Positions 55,800 through 64,000 of a stretch of 64,000 nucleotides of DNA are shown here, piece by piece (position 1 is the first letter of the stretch; each line of letters opens with the position of its first letter). Made by a program: the position numbers and the translations under genes. Source of the DNA: Chlamydia suis (GTDB lineage Bacteria; Chlamydiota; Chlamydiia; Chlamydiales; Chlamydiaceae); assembly GCF_900169085.1 (NCBI RefSeq), contig NZ_LT821323.1, positions 1,011,790 through 1,075,789 on the forward strand, written 5' to 3'. A model generated the notes under the pieces. The model did not search any database and was not told the origin of the DNA. It saw nothing but the letters and a program-made list of their open reading frames with translations.

Positions 55800-58760
55800 A
55801 TGCCTTTTTCTTTGAGATCTACATCGTTTTGTTTTTTAGCTTGTTTGTGTGCCTATTCATATGGATTAGCGGGTTCTCCTTTGGTATTGCCCCCCGATGT
55901 CACGATTCCTTTTAAAGGAGATGATATTTGCTTGAATGGGGACTGTGCGTTTGTCAATATCTATGCGGGCGCAGAACAAGGTTCGATTATCTCCTCTAAT
56001 GGGAACGATCTTACGATTACTGGGCAAAACCACGAATTATCATTTACAGATTCTCAAGGTCCAGTGCTTAAAGATTGTGCTTTTATTTCAGCTACAGACA
56101 GCGTTACACTGCGAGATTTTTCTACCCTTATGTTTTCGAAAAACATTTCTTCTGGAGAGAAAGGAATGATTTCGGGAAAAAAGGTTAGCATTTCCGGAGT
56201 AGACCAGGTAATTTTTTGGGATAATTCCGTAAGATATTCCCCTCTAGCTTCTACTACCGCAGGACAACCCCCTGCTCCGACTACTAACGACGCTCTGAAA
56301 GGATCGATTTTTGGTGTTGAGACAAGTGTGGAAATTTCCAGAATCCAAAAAGAGCTCCATTTCGATAATAACTCTGGGAATTTCGGAACAGTCTGTCATG
56401 GTGGCGCTCAGGGAAATGCGACGTTTACAGTCAAAGAGTGTAAAGGAAAAATTGCTTTCACAGATAATATCGCTTCTTGTGGGGGAGGAGTGATCTACAA
56501 AGGGGATGTGTTATTCCAAGATAATGAGGGAGCGATTCTTTTCCGAGGAAATGCTGCGAATGATGATTTGGGGATTCTGGCTGCTCAACCAACACCAGCT
56601 GATGTAGGAGGAGGTGGTGGGGCTATTTGTTCTCCGGATAAAACTGTCACTTTCAAAGGAAACAAAGGCCCGATCACTTTCGATTACAATTTCGCAAAAG
56701 GACGAGGGGGTGTTGTTCAAACACAAACTTTCACATTGATCGCAGACAACGCTGTTTTCTTTAGTAATAATACGGCGGAGAAAGGGGGAGGAGCTATTTA
56801 TGCTCCTACCGTTGATATTAGTACAAATGGTGGGGCGATTCTTTTTGAAAGAAATAGAGCCGCGGAGGGAGGAGCTATTTGTGTAAGCGCGCCTGCGAAT
56901 AATCCTCCTAATAACGGGAAGCTGACATTAAATGCCGCAGACGGGGACATGATTTTCTCTGGGAATATGACAAATGATCGGCCTGGAGAGCGGAATGCAA
57001 TCCGCATATTAGATAACGGAACTGCTGTTTCTCTGAATGCTTCGGGATTATCCAAGCTTATTTTTCATGATCCGGTAGTTCAAAACAACCCTACAACTCC
57101 TCCTGCTCCTGCTCCTGCGACTCCGGGAGCGGTTACGATTAATGATTCTGGAAATGGATCGGTTATTTTTACAGCGGAGTCGCTAACCCCTTCGGAAAAA
57201 CTAAACGTTCTCAACGCTACTTCTAATTTTCCAGGAACTCTAACAGTATCGGGCGGAGAATTAGTGGTTACGGAAGGAGCAACATTAACGACGGGATCCA
57301 TTACTGCAACGGCAGGACGGGTGACTCTGGGATCTGGAGCCTCGTTATCAGCTGTTTCATCAGGGGGGGGTAACGCGAGCACTTGTACAGTATCTAAATT
57401 AGGAATCGATTTAGAGTCTTTCCTAACCCCAAACTATGTGAATGCGAAATTAGGCGCGGATACAACAGTCACTGTAAACAACGCCACTTTAGACCTTGTT
57501 ATGAACAACCAAGCGGAGATATATGATAATCCGCTGTTTATGAATTCTCTGACGATTCCTTTTGTAACTTTGGTTTCGAATCGAAATGGTAATAACATTA
57601 CAAAAGGCTCCGTTACATTGAATAATGCCGATGCTAAGCACTATGGATATCAAGGGACCTGGTCGGTGGATTGGTCAAAACCACCTTTGGCTCCAGACCC
57701 CAAAGGCATGGTGCCTCCTAATTTGAATAATACCCTGTATTTAACATGGAGACCAGCCTCAAACTATGGAGTCTATACATTGGATCCTCAGAGAAAGGGT
57801 GAGTTGGTCCCCAACTCTATTTGGGTGTCTGGATCTGCATTAAGAACATTTACTAATGGATTGAAAGAACATTTCGTCTCCCGAGATGTCGGGTTTGTTG
57901 CCTCCCTTCAGGCCCTAGGCGACTATATTCTGAATTACGTACAAGATGATCGTGATGGGTTTCTCGCTAGGTACGGGGGCTTTCAGGCAGTTGCGGCTTC
58001 TCATTATGAAAATGGGGGAATATTTGGGGTGGCCTTCGGGCAGCTTTATGGTCAGACTAAGAGCCGGTTATGGCATTCTAAAGATGCCGGGAACATTACC
58101 ATGTTGTCCTGCTTCGGAAGGAGCTATATTGATATTAAAGGAACGGAAACCGTTGTGTATTGGGAGAGTGCCTATGGATATTCTGTTCATAGAATGCATA
58201 CCCAGTATTTCAACAACATTACGCAGAAATTTGAGCATTCGAAATGCCGTTGGCATAACAACAGTTATTACGCATTTGTGGGTGCGGAGCATAATTTCTT
58301 AGAGTATTGCATTCCTACTCGTCAGTTAGCTAGGGACTATGATCTTACAGGGTTTATGCGTTTTGAAATGTCGGGAGGGTGGTCGAGTGCTTCCAGAGAA
58401 ACAGGTGCCTTGCCTAGATACTTTGGTCGAGGATCTGGGCATAATATGTCTCTTCCCATCGGAGTGGTAGCGCATGCGGTTTCTCATGTACGGAGATCGC
58501 CTCCATCGACATTGACGATGAATATTGGATATCGACCAGATATTTGGCGGGTAACTCCCCATTGTAATATGGAAATTCTTGCTAATGGAGTGACCACTCC
58601 TATACAGGGATCTTCTCTAGCTCGCCATGCCTTTTTCTTAGAAGTGCATGACACATTGTATATTCATCATTTAGGCCGAGCTTATATGAATTATTCTCTG
58701 GATGCTCGTCATCGACAAACTACGCATTTCGTATCCTTGGGATTAAATCGTATCTTCTAA
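55800..58760 (+). CDS. pmpH: Polymorphic outer membrane protein PmpH
   Basis: 986 aa from the ATG at 55800 (MPFSLRSTSFCFLACLCAYS, a signal peptide); an in-frame GTG at 55791 is less likely. The passenger has the GGAI/FxxN repeats (KGGGAIYAPT, AEGGAICVSA, VGGGGGAICSP) and a short PAPAPATPG linker (about residue 440). The AKHYGYQGTWSVDW motif is at about 615, and the barrel ends in LNRIF. A G8 run at 57363-57370 codes for the SSGGGNA segment. The 30-base gap to pmpG suggests co-transcription. It is a surface adhesin. Confidence 0.95.
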   Translation: MPFSLRSTSFCFLACLCAYSYGLAGSPLVLPPDVTIPFKGDDICLNGDCAFVNIYAGAEQGSIISSNGNDLTITGQNHELSFTDSQGPVLKDCAFISATDSVTLRDFSTLMFSKNISSGEKGMISGKKVSISGVDQVIFWDNSVRYSPLASTTAGQPPAPTTNDALKGSIFGVETSVEISRIQKELHFDNNSGNFGTVCHGGAQGNATFTVKECKGKIAFTDNIASCGGGVIYKGDVLFQDNEGAILFRGNAANDDLGILAAQPTPADVGGGGGAICSPDKTVTFKGNKGPITFDYNFAKGRGGVVQTQTFTLIADNAVFFSNNTAEKGGGAIYAPTVDISTNGGAILFERNRAAEGGAICVSAPANNPPNNGKLTLNAADGDMIFSGNMTNDRPGERNAIRILDNGTAVSLNASGLSKLIFHDPVVQNNPTTPPAPAPATPGAVTINDSGNGSVIFTAESLTPSEKLNVLNATSNFPGTLTVSGGELVVTEGATLTTGSITATAGRVTLGSGASLSAVSSGGGNASTCTVSKLGIDLESFLTPNYVNAKLGADTTVTVNNATLDLVMNNQAEIYDNPLFMNSLTIPFVTLVSNRNGNNITKGSVTLNNADAKHYGYQGTWSVDWSKPPLAPDPKGMVPPNLNNTLYLTWRPASNYGVYTLDPQRKGELVPNSIWVSGSALRTFTNGLKEHFVSRDVGFVASLQALGDYILNYVQDDRDGFLARYGGFQAVAASHYENGGIFGVAFGQLYGQTKSRLWHSKDAGNITMLSCFGRSYIDIKGTETVVYWESAYGYSVHRMHTQYFNNITQKFEHSKCRWHNNSYYAFVGAEHNFLEYCIPTRQLARDYDLTGFMRFEMSGGWSSASRETGALPRYFGRGSGHNMSLPIGVVAHAVSHVRRSPPSTLTMNIGYRPDIWRVTPHCNMEILANGVTTPIQGSSLARHAFFLEVHDTLYIHHLGRAYMNYSLDARHRQTTHFVSLGLNRIF

Positions 58761-59095
58761 CATTGGAAAGTTCAGAGCTGCAAAACTCTGAGCTTTCTGA
58801 GTCCTCTGTTCTAAATTCTTAGAAAAGAGGAATCTTTTCCCCTCGAGAAGATTTCTGAGTTTGCCTGGGTGCAAGTTCCGCGGACCCACCGAATTTTTGT
58901 TCTTTCGCCTATAGCTTTAATAACATAGTGAGCATAATATCCTGCCAAGTGTTGAAAGCGGCCGATGTTCAAGGAGCTTTTCTAGACACAATCCTTGTCC
59001 ATAGGGGGAGGCTACTTCCACATTTAAGCTTTAGAACAGTTATTCCGAAGCCATTTCATGTTCGGAATGATCTTCGGTACTAGTTATGGATTGTT
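58761..59095. other. Spacer between pmpH and the Prs-like gene
   Basis: 335 bases with no gene. A hairpin with an 11-bp stem (AAAGTTCAGAG/CTCTGAGCTTT, one G-U pair) at 58767-58796 follows pmpH and may act as a weak terminator, though no T-run follows. The rest has no repeat or RNA-gene signature. The promoter of the Prs-like gene presumably lies near 59000-59090. Confidence 0.45.
58767..58796 (+). terminator. Hairpin after pmpH
   Basis: The stem AAAGTTCAGAG/CTCTGAGCTTT (11 bp, one G-U pair) with an 8-nt loop begins 6 bases after the pmpH stop codon. A terminator role is likely from position, but the T-run is absent. Confidence 0.5.
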
Positions 59096-60118
59096 ATGAA
59101 AAAGTATTATTTTACCGCTATTTTAGGTGTATTGTTTTCCTCGTTGAATCCTTGTTACGGTAATTGTTACAGGAATAATCTTTCTGCAGATACCCTTGTT
59201 CGCAAGCACCATAAGTCTGGGATTATTTTTTCTGGTTCTTCGCATCAGTGTTTAACACGAGAGATCTGTTCTTTCTTACGGACCTCTCCAGGAAATATAG
59301 ATATAGGGAGATTCCCTGATGGAGAGCTTCGGGTACAGATACAGGATGATGTCTTGGGGCGTGATGTATTTATTGTACAGTCGTTCAGTAATCGTCCAGA
59401 TGAGACTTTGTTCGAAACGTTTGTGATGGCAGATGCTTTGAAGCGCGCACGAGCCAAGAGTATCACAGTAATTAGCCCTTATCTTCCCTACTCGCGGCAA
59501 GATAAGCTCACTGGTACTGGCCAGCCATTAACGGCTAAGCTCGTTGCGAATCTTCTTGCTCGTTCTGGGGTAACGAGACTCATCACTTTCGATTTGCATG
59601 CTCCACAAATTGAAGGTTTTTATGATGTTGAAGTGATACATTTGCATGGGCAGAAGCTTTTAGGCGATACCTTTAGAACTGTCTCAGAGGACAAGGAGTT
59701 TGTCATTGTTGCTCCAGATATCGGAGCCAGCAAGCTTGCTTCCGCTGCAGCTAAGATGCTTGGCGTTGATGTCGTTTCGATTTCTAAAGAAAGGGTTAAT
59801 CCGACCACAACCAAAATGATCTTGCTGGGGGATGTTAAAGGTAAAAATATCTTGATCATTGATGATATGAGTTCCACAGGGGGAACCTTAGTGGAGGCAG
59901 CTAAATTGTGTCGTGATCACGGAGCTCGAAAAATTTCCGCAGCAGTCACTCATGGGCTACTTACTCAGAATGCTGTGGAAAAAATTGTAGCAAGTGGAAT
60001 GGATTATTTTATCATGACGGATACAGTCGATCTTCCTTCACATTTGCCTAATAATTTTATACGAGCGTCTATTGCTTCTCTTATTGCTCAAGAGCTTGTT
60101 GCTATTACAGAGTTTTAA
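59096..60118 (+). CDS. PRPP synthetase (Prs) homologue with apparent signal peptide
   Basis: 340 aa. Residues 1-22 (Lys-Lys, a hydrophobic core ending SSLNPCYG) read as a Sec signal; the rest (about 318 aa) is the size of a normal ribose-phosphate pyrophosphokinase. Key sites are present: FPDGELRVQI, SPYLPYSRQDK, ITFDLHAPQIEGFYD, VIVAPDIGASK, the catalytic Lys and Arg spaced as in K-x-R (ISKERVNP), and the ribose-phosphate loop IDDMSSTGGTLV. Normal Prs makes PRPP from ribose-5-phosphate and ATP in the cytosol. The signal suggests export to the periplasm or beyond. The cysteines at 20 and 24 are not a good lipobox. A terminator follows. Confidence 0.85.
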   Translation: MKKYYFTAILGVLFSSLNPCYGNCYRNNLSADTLVRKHHKSGIIFSGSSHQCLTREICSFLRTSPGNIDIGRFPDGELRVQIQDDVLGRDVFIVQSFSNRPDETLFETFVMADALKRARAKSITVISPYLPYSRQDKLTGTGQPLTAKLVANLLARSGVTRLITFDLHAPQIEGFYDVEVIHLHGQKLLGDTFRTVSEDKEFVIVAPDIGASKLASAAAKMLGVDVVSISKERVNPTTTKMILLGDVKGKNILIIDDMSSTGGTLVEAAKLCRDHGARKISAAVTHGLLTQNAVEKIVASGMDYFIMTDTVDLPSHLPNNFIRASIASLIAQELVAITEF

Positions 60119-60127
60119 TTGAAATCT

Positions 60128-60160
60128 GCCGCGAGCTTCTTTCGCGGCTTTCCGTTTTTT
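60128..60160 (+). terminator. Intrinsic terminator after the Prs-like gene
   Basis: A perfect 7-bp stem GCCGCGA/TCGCGGC (60128-60134 and 60142-60148) with a 7-nt loop is followed by a T-rich tract, TTTCCGTTTTTT. It closes the Prs-like transcription unit 10 bases after the stop codon. The 225 bases from there to the next gene hold no other recognisable feature. Confidence 0.75.
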
Positions 60161-60385
60161 GTATTCCAGCCAAGAGTCTCCTTGTAAAGGACACAGAGCA
60201 AAGGAAAGGTTTTGTAAAGAGCTCTTGTTGTAGCATGTTAATTTTTTTAAGACGTTTTTCTCTCTTCTTATCTAGGAAGTTAAAAAAAGGACTGCTAAGC
60301 AAGCTTTTTAATCGTAAAAGAATACCCCCATTCTCAGGTAAAATGACCTTAGTTTTTTTTTATTAATGAAACTCAAGGTGAATAC

Positions 60386-60988
60386 ATGGTTTGTCCTGTA
60401 CGAAGTTGCTGGCCCTGCTGTCGAAGCTCTTCCGACGTATCTCAAGATGAAAACATTCCTTTCAAAGAGCCTCTTGAAGAGGCCATATTCCAAGCTGTGC
60501 AAACTTGTTTGACGGTGGCTAAGCATACCGAGAGGGCTAAGATTTATAATCAGAACAAGGGGCGTCATCGAGTAAGTTGTTGGCAGAGCTTGAAACGCTT
60601 TTTGTGTTGTTGTTGTGCTGCAGAAGAGGCTAAAGGAAGTTTAACAGATCTTGGGTTATGGATGCAGGAGCATATAAGCTCTCATGGAATATTGATTGTA
60701 GGCCTTGCGGTACATGACTCCGGAGTGCCATGGGAAAACATCCTCGCAGGAGAAACACTTTCTCCAGGAGAAAAGTGTATGTTGGAAGAGGCTTTGGTGA
60801 ACAGCGGCGTGAGATGGGCAGAGTTAATGCTGCAAAATTGGGATAACACGTTCCCGGGTTATGGGAGATCTGGAGGAAAATTTTCCCCTAGAGCGCAGGA
60901 AGAATTGCTTACTACATTCCGAGAAAGAGTGGGCCTCAGTGAGCTCACAGACGTTTTGGCTTTGCAACGTTTTTGCAAAAGATGTTAG
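60386..60988 (+). CDS. Cys-clustered chlamydial hypothetical protein (CT873 position)
   Basis: 200 aa, not recognised. The N-terminus holds a cluster CPVRSCWPCC (residues 3-12), and a second cluster FLCCCC lies at about 72-77 after a basic stretch (SLKRFLCCCC). The central and C-terminal parts look helical and globular (PWENILAGETLSPGEKCMLE; AQEELLTTFRERVGLSELTD), ending in CKRC. There is no Sec signal. AAGGTGA precedes the ATG. Clustered Cys next to basic residues could bind metal or be lipidated in the host; neither is shown. It is convergent with pmpI. Confidence 0.7.
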   Translation: MVCPVRSCWPCCRSSSDVSQDENIPFKEPLEEAIFQAVQTCLTVAKHTERAKIYNQNKGRHRVSCWQSLKRFLCCCCAAEEAKGSLTDLGLWMQEHISSHGILIVGLAVHDSGVPWENILAGETLSPGEKCMLEEALVNSGVRWAELMLQNWDNTFPGYGRSGGKFSPRAQEELLTTFRERVGLSELTDVLALQRFCKRC

Positions 60989-61021
60989 GGAATGTTTTTC
61001 CCTTTTTGGTGATAAAAAATG

Positions 61022-61053
61022 AAAAGCCTTAGAGAGTAATCTCTAAGACTTTT
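61022..61053 (-). terminator. Hairpin between the Cys-rich gene and pmpI
   Basis: A stem of AAAAGCCTTAGAGA with TCTCTAAGACTTTT (14 bp, one mismatch) has a 4-nt loop. On the minus strand it is followed by CATTTTTTATC, so it should terminate pmpI. It may also stop the convergent plus-strand gene. Confidence 0.75.
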
Positions 61054-61087
61054 CACCAGGATCCAAAGGCAGCGCTTGGATAAGGAG

Positions 61088-63727
61088 CTAGAACCTGTAA
61101 GTGGTTCCCAAATCTAGGGAGTAACTATAGCTATGCCCTCGCAACATACAAGACACATTTAACAAGGTCTGAAGCCTGTGTAGGGCTCGTTGATTCGTAA
61201 GCCGGAACATCCAGGCCCTCGAATCTAAGTTTGCCATAGGAGCGTCCCAAGTGACGGCATTTTTGAGTAACGTTACAGGCCCTGACTCCGCGCTGCGCTT
61301 CAGGTCCTGAATGTAGGCTCCTAGAAAGTGATAGTAGTTTCGCGTTTTCAGAGATTTTTTTTCAAATGATATTCCTACAGGGAGAGAAATATTTGTGAAA
61401 GAGCTGTCAGAAAAGGCTCGAGCTTCTCCCAGACTCTCTTCGAACCCATCTTGTTTCCCAGAAAATCCTTGCAGCTTAGAGAAAATAGAGAAAGAACTAA
61501 AAAGCCCGGAACCATTAGATACAATAGGAATTGCTGCACCGATCTCTCCTGAGATAGCGACACTGTGCCACGTTCCAAAGCCTTTCTTGGAAAACGATCG
61601 ATAGTTTGTTTTCAGGTCATGAATACTTTCGTTGTAGCATGCTTGCGCGGAGATTTTCATTAAAGAGGTAGCGAGTTGAGTTTGTACCGCAGCAATGTAT
61701 GAAGTAGTTTCTGCGGTTGTAATGAAAGAGTCTGAAGATTTTCCGAGCAGTTGTCCTGCAGCTAAACAGAAAGAATGGTCGTCTAAGCTGTGTGTGCTAA
61801 TACCAAATAGGTAACCAAGGCTTCTGTGGTTCCACTTATCTGAGGGTTTTTCTGAGTTGTCCTGGGCATAAAATAGATTAGAAACCGCAGATCCCCATGT
61901 GCCAAATAGATAAGCTCCTCCATGAGCCATAGTATTTATCATCGATTGAACAGCCTGCATATCAGAATAGGTGTTCCAAAGGGTATTCGAGACTAATCTG
62001 GATTGGCGCTCAGGATGAGGTTTGTAGTTTTTAGTTGTCCAGTTTGCAACTAGTGTTTCCCCTTGATCGGAGGATTTCCAGGAGAAAGTCCAATCTCCTT
62101 GATACCCGAAGTGGGAAGAAAGATTCCCATCGGGAAGATTTGGATGGGATACCCCTTTAGGAAGAGTAAGGAGAGGAATTTCATTTTGATCTTTACTTAA
62201 CATCTCTACGTTTTCATAAAAATTTCCATTTTCAGAATTGGATAGAAAAATTTTTTGAATGGAAAGATTCGGAGCTTGGATGGTGACGCTATTTTTCATA
62301 TCCAAGGAATTGAGAGGAATACTTAACGTAGTCAATGTTAAATTGGACGAAGTGATTAAAGATGTTCCCACATCCATCATCAAAAGAGCTTGGGGATCTT
62401 CGGAAAAAGAGGGTGTGGAAAGAATTGCGCGGTCTTTTAAAACTAGGCGACCAGATTTCAGCTCAACAGGCTGTTGTAGCTTGGAAGTCAGATTGGCTTC
62501 TGTTTTTTCTTCTTGAGATAGTCGTTCACCAGAGAAAATTACCGAGCAGCGGGGATTTGTTTGGATGCATATGGGAGTTTGAGTGTTTGGCGTCGAGGAA
62601 GCAAGGCCTGCTTGTAAGGAAGAGGTGGCCTGGGAGTTGTGGCTCGCGAGCTCTTGCACTATGGGATCAAAGAAAAGGATGTCCCCATTGTGAGCCTCTA
62701 AAGAGGAAAGAACCGCATCCTTTTCTAAGTAAATGGCGTTTCGTATTGTTCCTTGATCGGAGTGGTGGCAGGAATTATTATGAAAAAGGACCGAGCCTTC
62801 TCCTGCCACAATAGATAAACTCCCTCCGGATTGGATAGCAATAGCTCCCCCGAATTTGGCATTATTATTTACGAAGGAAATAGGACCATTATGTTTCAAT
62901 ACCACGTGTTTTGCATAAATGGCTCCGCCTTTTTCTTTTGCGGTATTTCCTGAGAAGAGAGTTTCTTGGTTACAAAAAAGAGAAAGTTTTCCTTTTTCTG
63001 GAGCATTTTGTTCGGCTATACAACAGATGGCTCCGCCATTTAAGGCGGAATTATTCGTGAAAAATAGAGGGGTAACATTGCCTGCGCAAATCAGATTTTG
63101 GCAGGAAATCGCTCCGCCATTCAAGTTTGCGCGGTTACGTGTAAAAGAAATTGGAGAGACGTTTCTTGATAAGGAGAAAGTTTGGGCATGAATAGCTCCC
63201 CCATGTTTTGCCGAGGAGTTTTCTTCAAAAGCTGTGAAAAGATAGTTGTGTTGCAGGAATAAGGCGTCGGCGGAGATGGATCCTCCAGAACCTTCGGCAC
63301 GATTGCGGCAAAAGCTTACGCTCCCATTATTTCTCAGAAATAACTGCCCTTGTTTCTGATGGAGGATAGCGGGAGCGTCTTCTTTAGAAGAAGCGCAATC
63401 CGTAAAGGAAAGAAAGCGAAAATCTTGAATAGCAAGATCTCCTTTCTCTTTCAAAAGAAGCCCTCCATCAGAGGGATTTTGCTGTTTGGAGACAAACCAA
63501 CTGTGGGTATTTCCTACAATGTATAGCGGATCCTCTCGTAGTGCATGGGAACTGAGAGAAGAGGAGGGGTTCTCCATCGTCCAGTCTTCAAAAAATGTAC
63601 AGACGATGTGGTTAGGATTTTTGGTAAAAAGAGCCGCTTCATCTAAAGAATCTTGGCCAAAAAGGATGGTTGTAGGGGATAGGATGGCGGCGCATAGGCA
63701 ACAGAAGTTCACGTGATCTGGTCGCAT
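61088..63727 (-). CDS. pmpI: Polymorphic outer membrane protein PmpI
   Basis: 879 aa. The N-terminus [24 protein letters not shown] acts as a signal peptide. The passenger has fewer, evenly spaced GGAI and FxxN motifs ([49 protein letters not shown]), then [14 protein letters not shown] (about residue 540) and the barrel ending in GTTYRF. It is transcribed toward the Cys-rich gene and is the last gene of the window. The sequence is close to what I recall of C. trachomatis PmpI. Its coding sequence lacks G/C runs longer than 5. Confidence 0.95.
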   Translation of the reverse strand: MRPDHVNFCCLCAAILSPTTILFGQDSLDEAALFTKNPNHIVCTFFEDWTMENPSSSLSSHALREDPLYIVGNTHSWFVSKQQNPSDGGLLLKEKGDLAIQDFRFLSFTDCASSKEDAPAILHQKQGQLFLRNNGSVSFCRNRAEGSGGSISADALFLQHNYLFTAFEENSSAKHGGAIHAQTFSLSRNVSPISFTRNRANLNGGAISCQNLICAGNVTPLFFTNNSALNGGAICCIAEQNAPEKGKLSLFCNQETLFSGNTAKEKGGAIYAKHVVLKHNGPISFVNNNAKFGGAIAIQSGGSLSIVAGEGSVLFHNNSCHHSDQGTIRNAIYLEKDAVLSSLEAHNGDILFFDPIVQELASHNSQATSSLQAGLASSTPNTQTPICIQTNPRCSVIFSGERLSQEEKTEANLTSKLQQPVELKSGRLVLKDRAILSTPSFSEDPQALLMMDVGTSLITSSNLTLTTLSIPLNSLDMKNSVTIQAPNLSIQKIFLSNSENGNFYENVEMLSKDQNEIPLLTLPKGVSHPNLPDGNLSSHFGYQGDWTFSWKSSDQGETLVANWTTKNYKPHPERQSRLVSNTLWNTYSDMQAVQSMINTMAHGGAYLFGTWGSAVSNLFYAQDNSEKPSDKWNHRSLGYLFGISTHSLDDHSFCLAAGQLLGKSSDSFITTAETTSYIAAVQTQLATSLMKISAQACYNESIHDLKTNYRSFSKKGFGTWHSVAISGEIGAAIPIVSNGSGLFSSFSIFSKLQGFSGKQDGFEESLGEARAFSDSSFTNISLPVGISFEKKSLKTRNYYHFLGAYIQDLKRSAESGPVTLLKNAVTWDAPMANLDSRAWMFRLTNQRALHRLQTLLNVSCMLRGHSYSYSLDLGTTYRF

Positions 63728-64000
63728 GGGGTTACCCTTAAGAGTCTAAAAGAAGAGGTTATGTCAAAAAAAAGTAATAATTTACAGACTTTTCCTTAAA
63801 GGTCGAGGGCTATGCCTCTTCGAGATGCTTAGGTAAGACGAATTCTTTAATAAGAAAATGTAGTAGATAAATTCTACAAAATCAAAGGTTTTGTTTTTTT
63901 GTTTTTGCTTTTAATTAAAGACTAGTTTGTTTTTCTTTGGTTTTTTAATTCTCGAATTTAAAATTAAAATAAGGTTTGTTTTAGTTTTTTTCGGGTTGTT
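63728..64000. other. AT-rich spacer upstream of pmpI, cut by the window edge
   Basis: 273 bases with no gene that I can support. It is strongly AT-rich after 63840 with T-runs. It must hold the pmpI promoter on the minus strand, but I see no clear -35/-10 pair. The next gene lies outside the window. Confidence 0.45.

Noticed and set aside
1..64000. CRISPR arrays, IS elements, prophage and tet(C)-type islands
   Set aside because: No spaced direct repeats, transposase motifs or phage structural genes were seen; xerD is a housekeeping recombinase. No dif-like site was recognised.

Overview
The window is a contiguous chromosomal segment of a Chlamydia species close to, but clearly diverged from, C. 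trachomatis. Gene order matches my recollection of the C. trachomatis CT830-CT874 block: murB, nusB, infC-rpmI-rplT-pheS, ftsH, pnp-rpsO, CT847-850, map, fumC, CPAF, ispH, CopB2/CopD2, xerD, glgB, deubiquitinases, pmpE/F/G/H/I. Three tandem deubiquitinase genes instead of two, plus a PRPP-synthetase-like gene between pmpH and pmpI, fit a relative such as C. suis better than C. trachomatis. The species assignment is an inference. There are no IS elements, CRISPR arrays or prophage genes. The gene density, abutting or overlapping ends and many two-sided hairpin terminators are typical of chlamydiae.

Layout. 0-16 kb is mostly housekeeping: a 5'-truncated methyltransferase, murB, nusB, the infC-L35-L20-pheS-tRNA-Ser unit, an unknown 658-aa protein (CT837), the two LptF/LptG-type permeases, tilS, ftsH, pnp/rpsO and tadA. 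16-21 kb holds lineage-specific genes: a small protein overlapping a degenerate rhomboid-like membrane protein, three small Gln/Asn-rich proteins (CT847-849, type III effector neighbourhood), and the inclusion-membrane candidate CT850. 21-30 kb encodes methionine aminopeptidase, two MarC-like proteins, an ABC permease fused to its binding protein, fumarase, a SulP transporter and an NhaD-type antiporter behind a 0.75-kb gene-free stretch. 30-38 kb is a virulence block: the secreted protease CPAF, IspH, then a minus-strand operon CT863-Scc3-CopB2-CopD2 for a second set of type III translocators with their chaperone. 38-43 kb has tRNA-Leu, a small exported protein, xerD, a CT865-type protein with a glycosidase-like C-terminus, and the glycogen branching enzyme.

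43-64 kb is the most distinctive part. Three tandem ChlaDub-type cysteine proteases lie head-to-tail with pmpE and pmpF on the minus strand. The first Dub starts 1 nt after the pmpE stop, and pmpE starts 2 nt after the pmpF stop. pmpG and pmpH run on the plus strand, followed by a PRPP-synthetase homologue with an apparent signal peptide and a Cys-clustered 200-aa protein; pmpI runs back on the minus strand. pmpE, F, G and H each contain a 7-8 nt G or C run inside the coding sequence, a possible slippage site.

The most unusual observations are the signal-peptide-bearing Prs, the pmpF-pmpE-dub gene string with three catalytically intact Dubs, the pseudo-rhomboid, the GH95/GH65-like tail of CT865 next to glgB, and the shared architecture of the CT847/848/849 trio.
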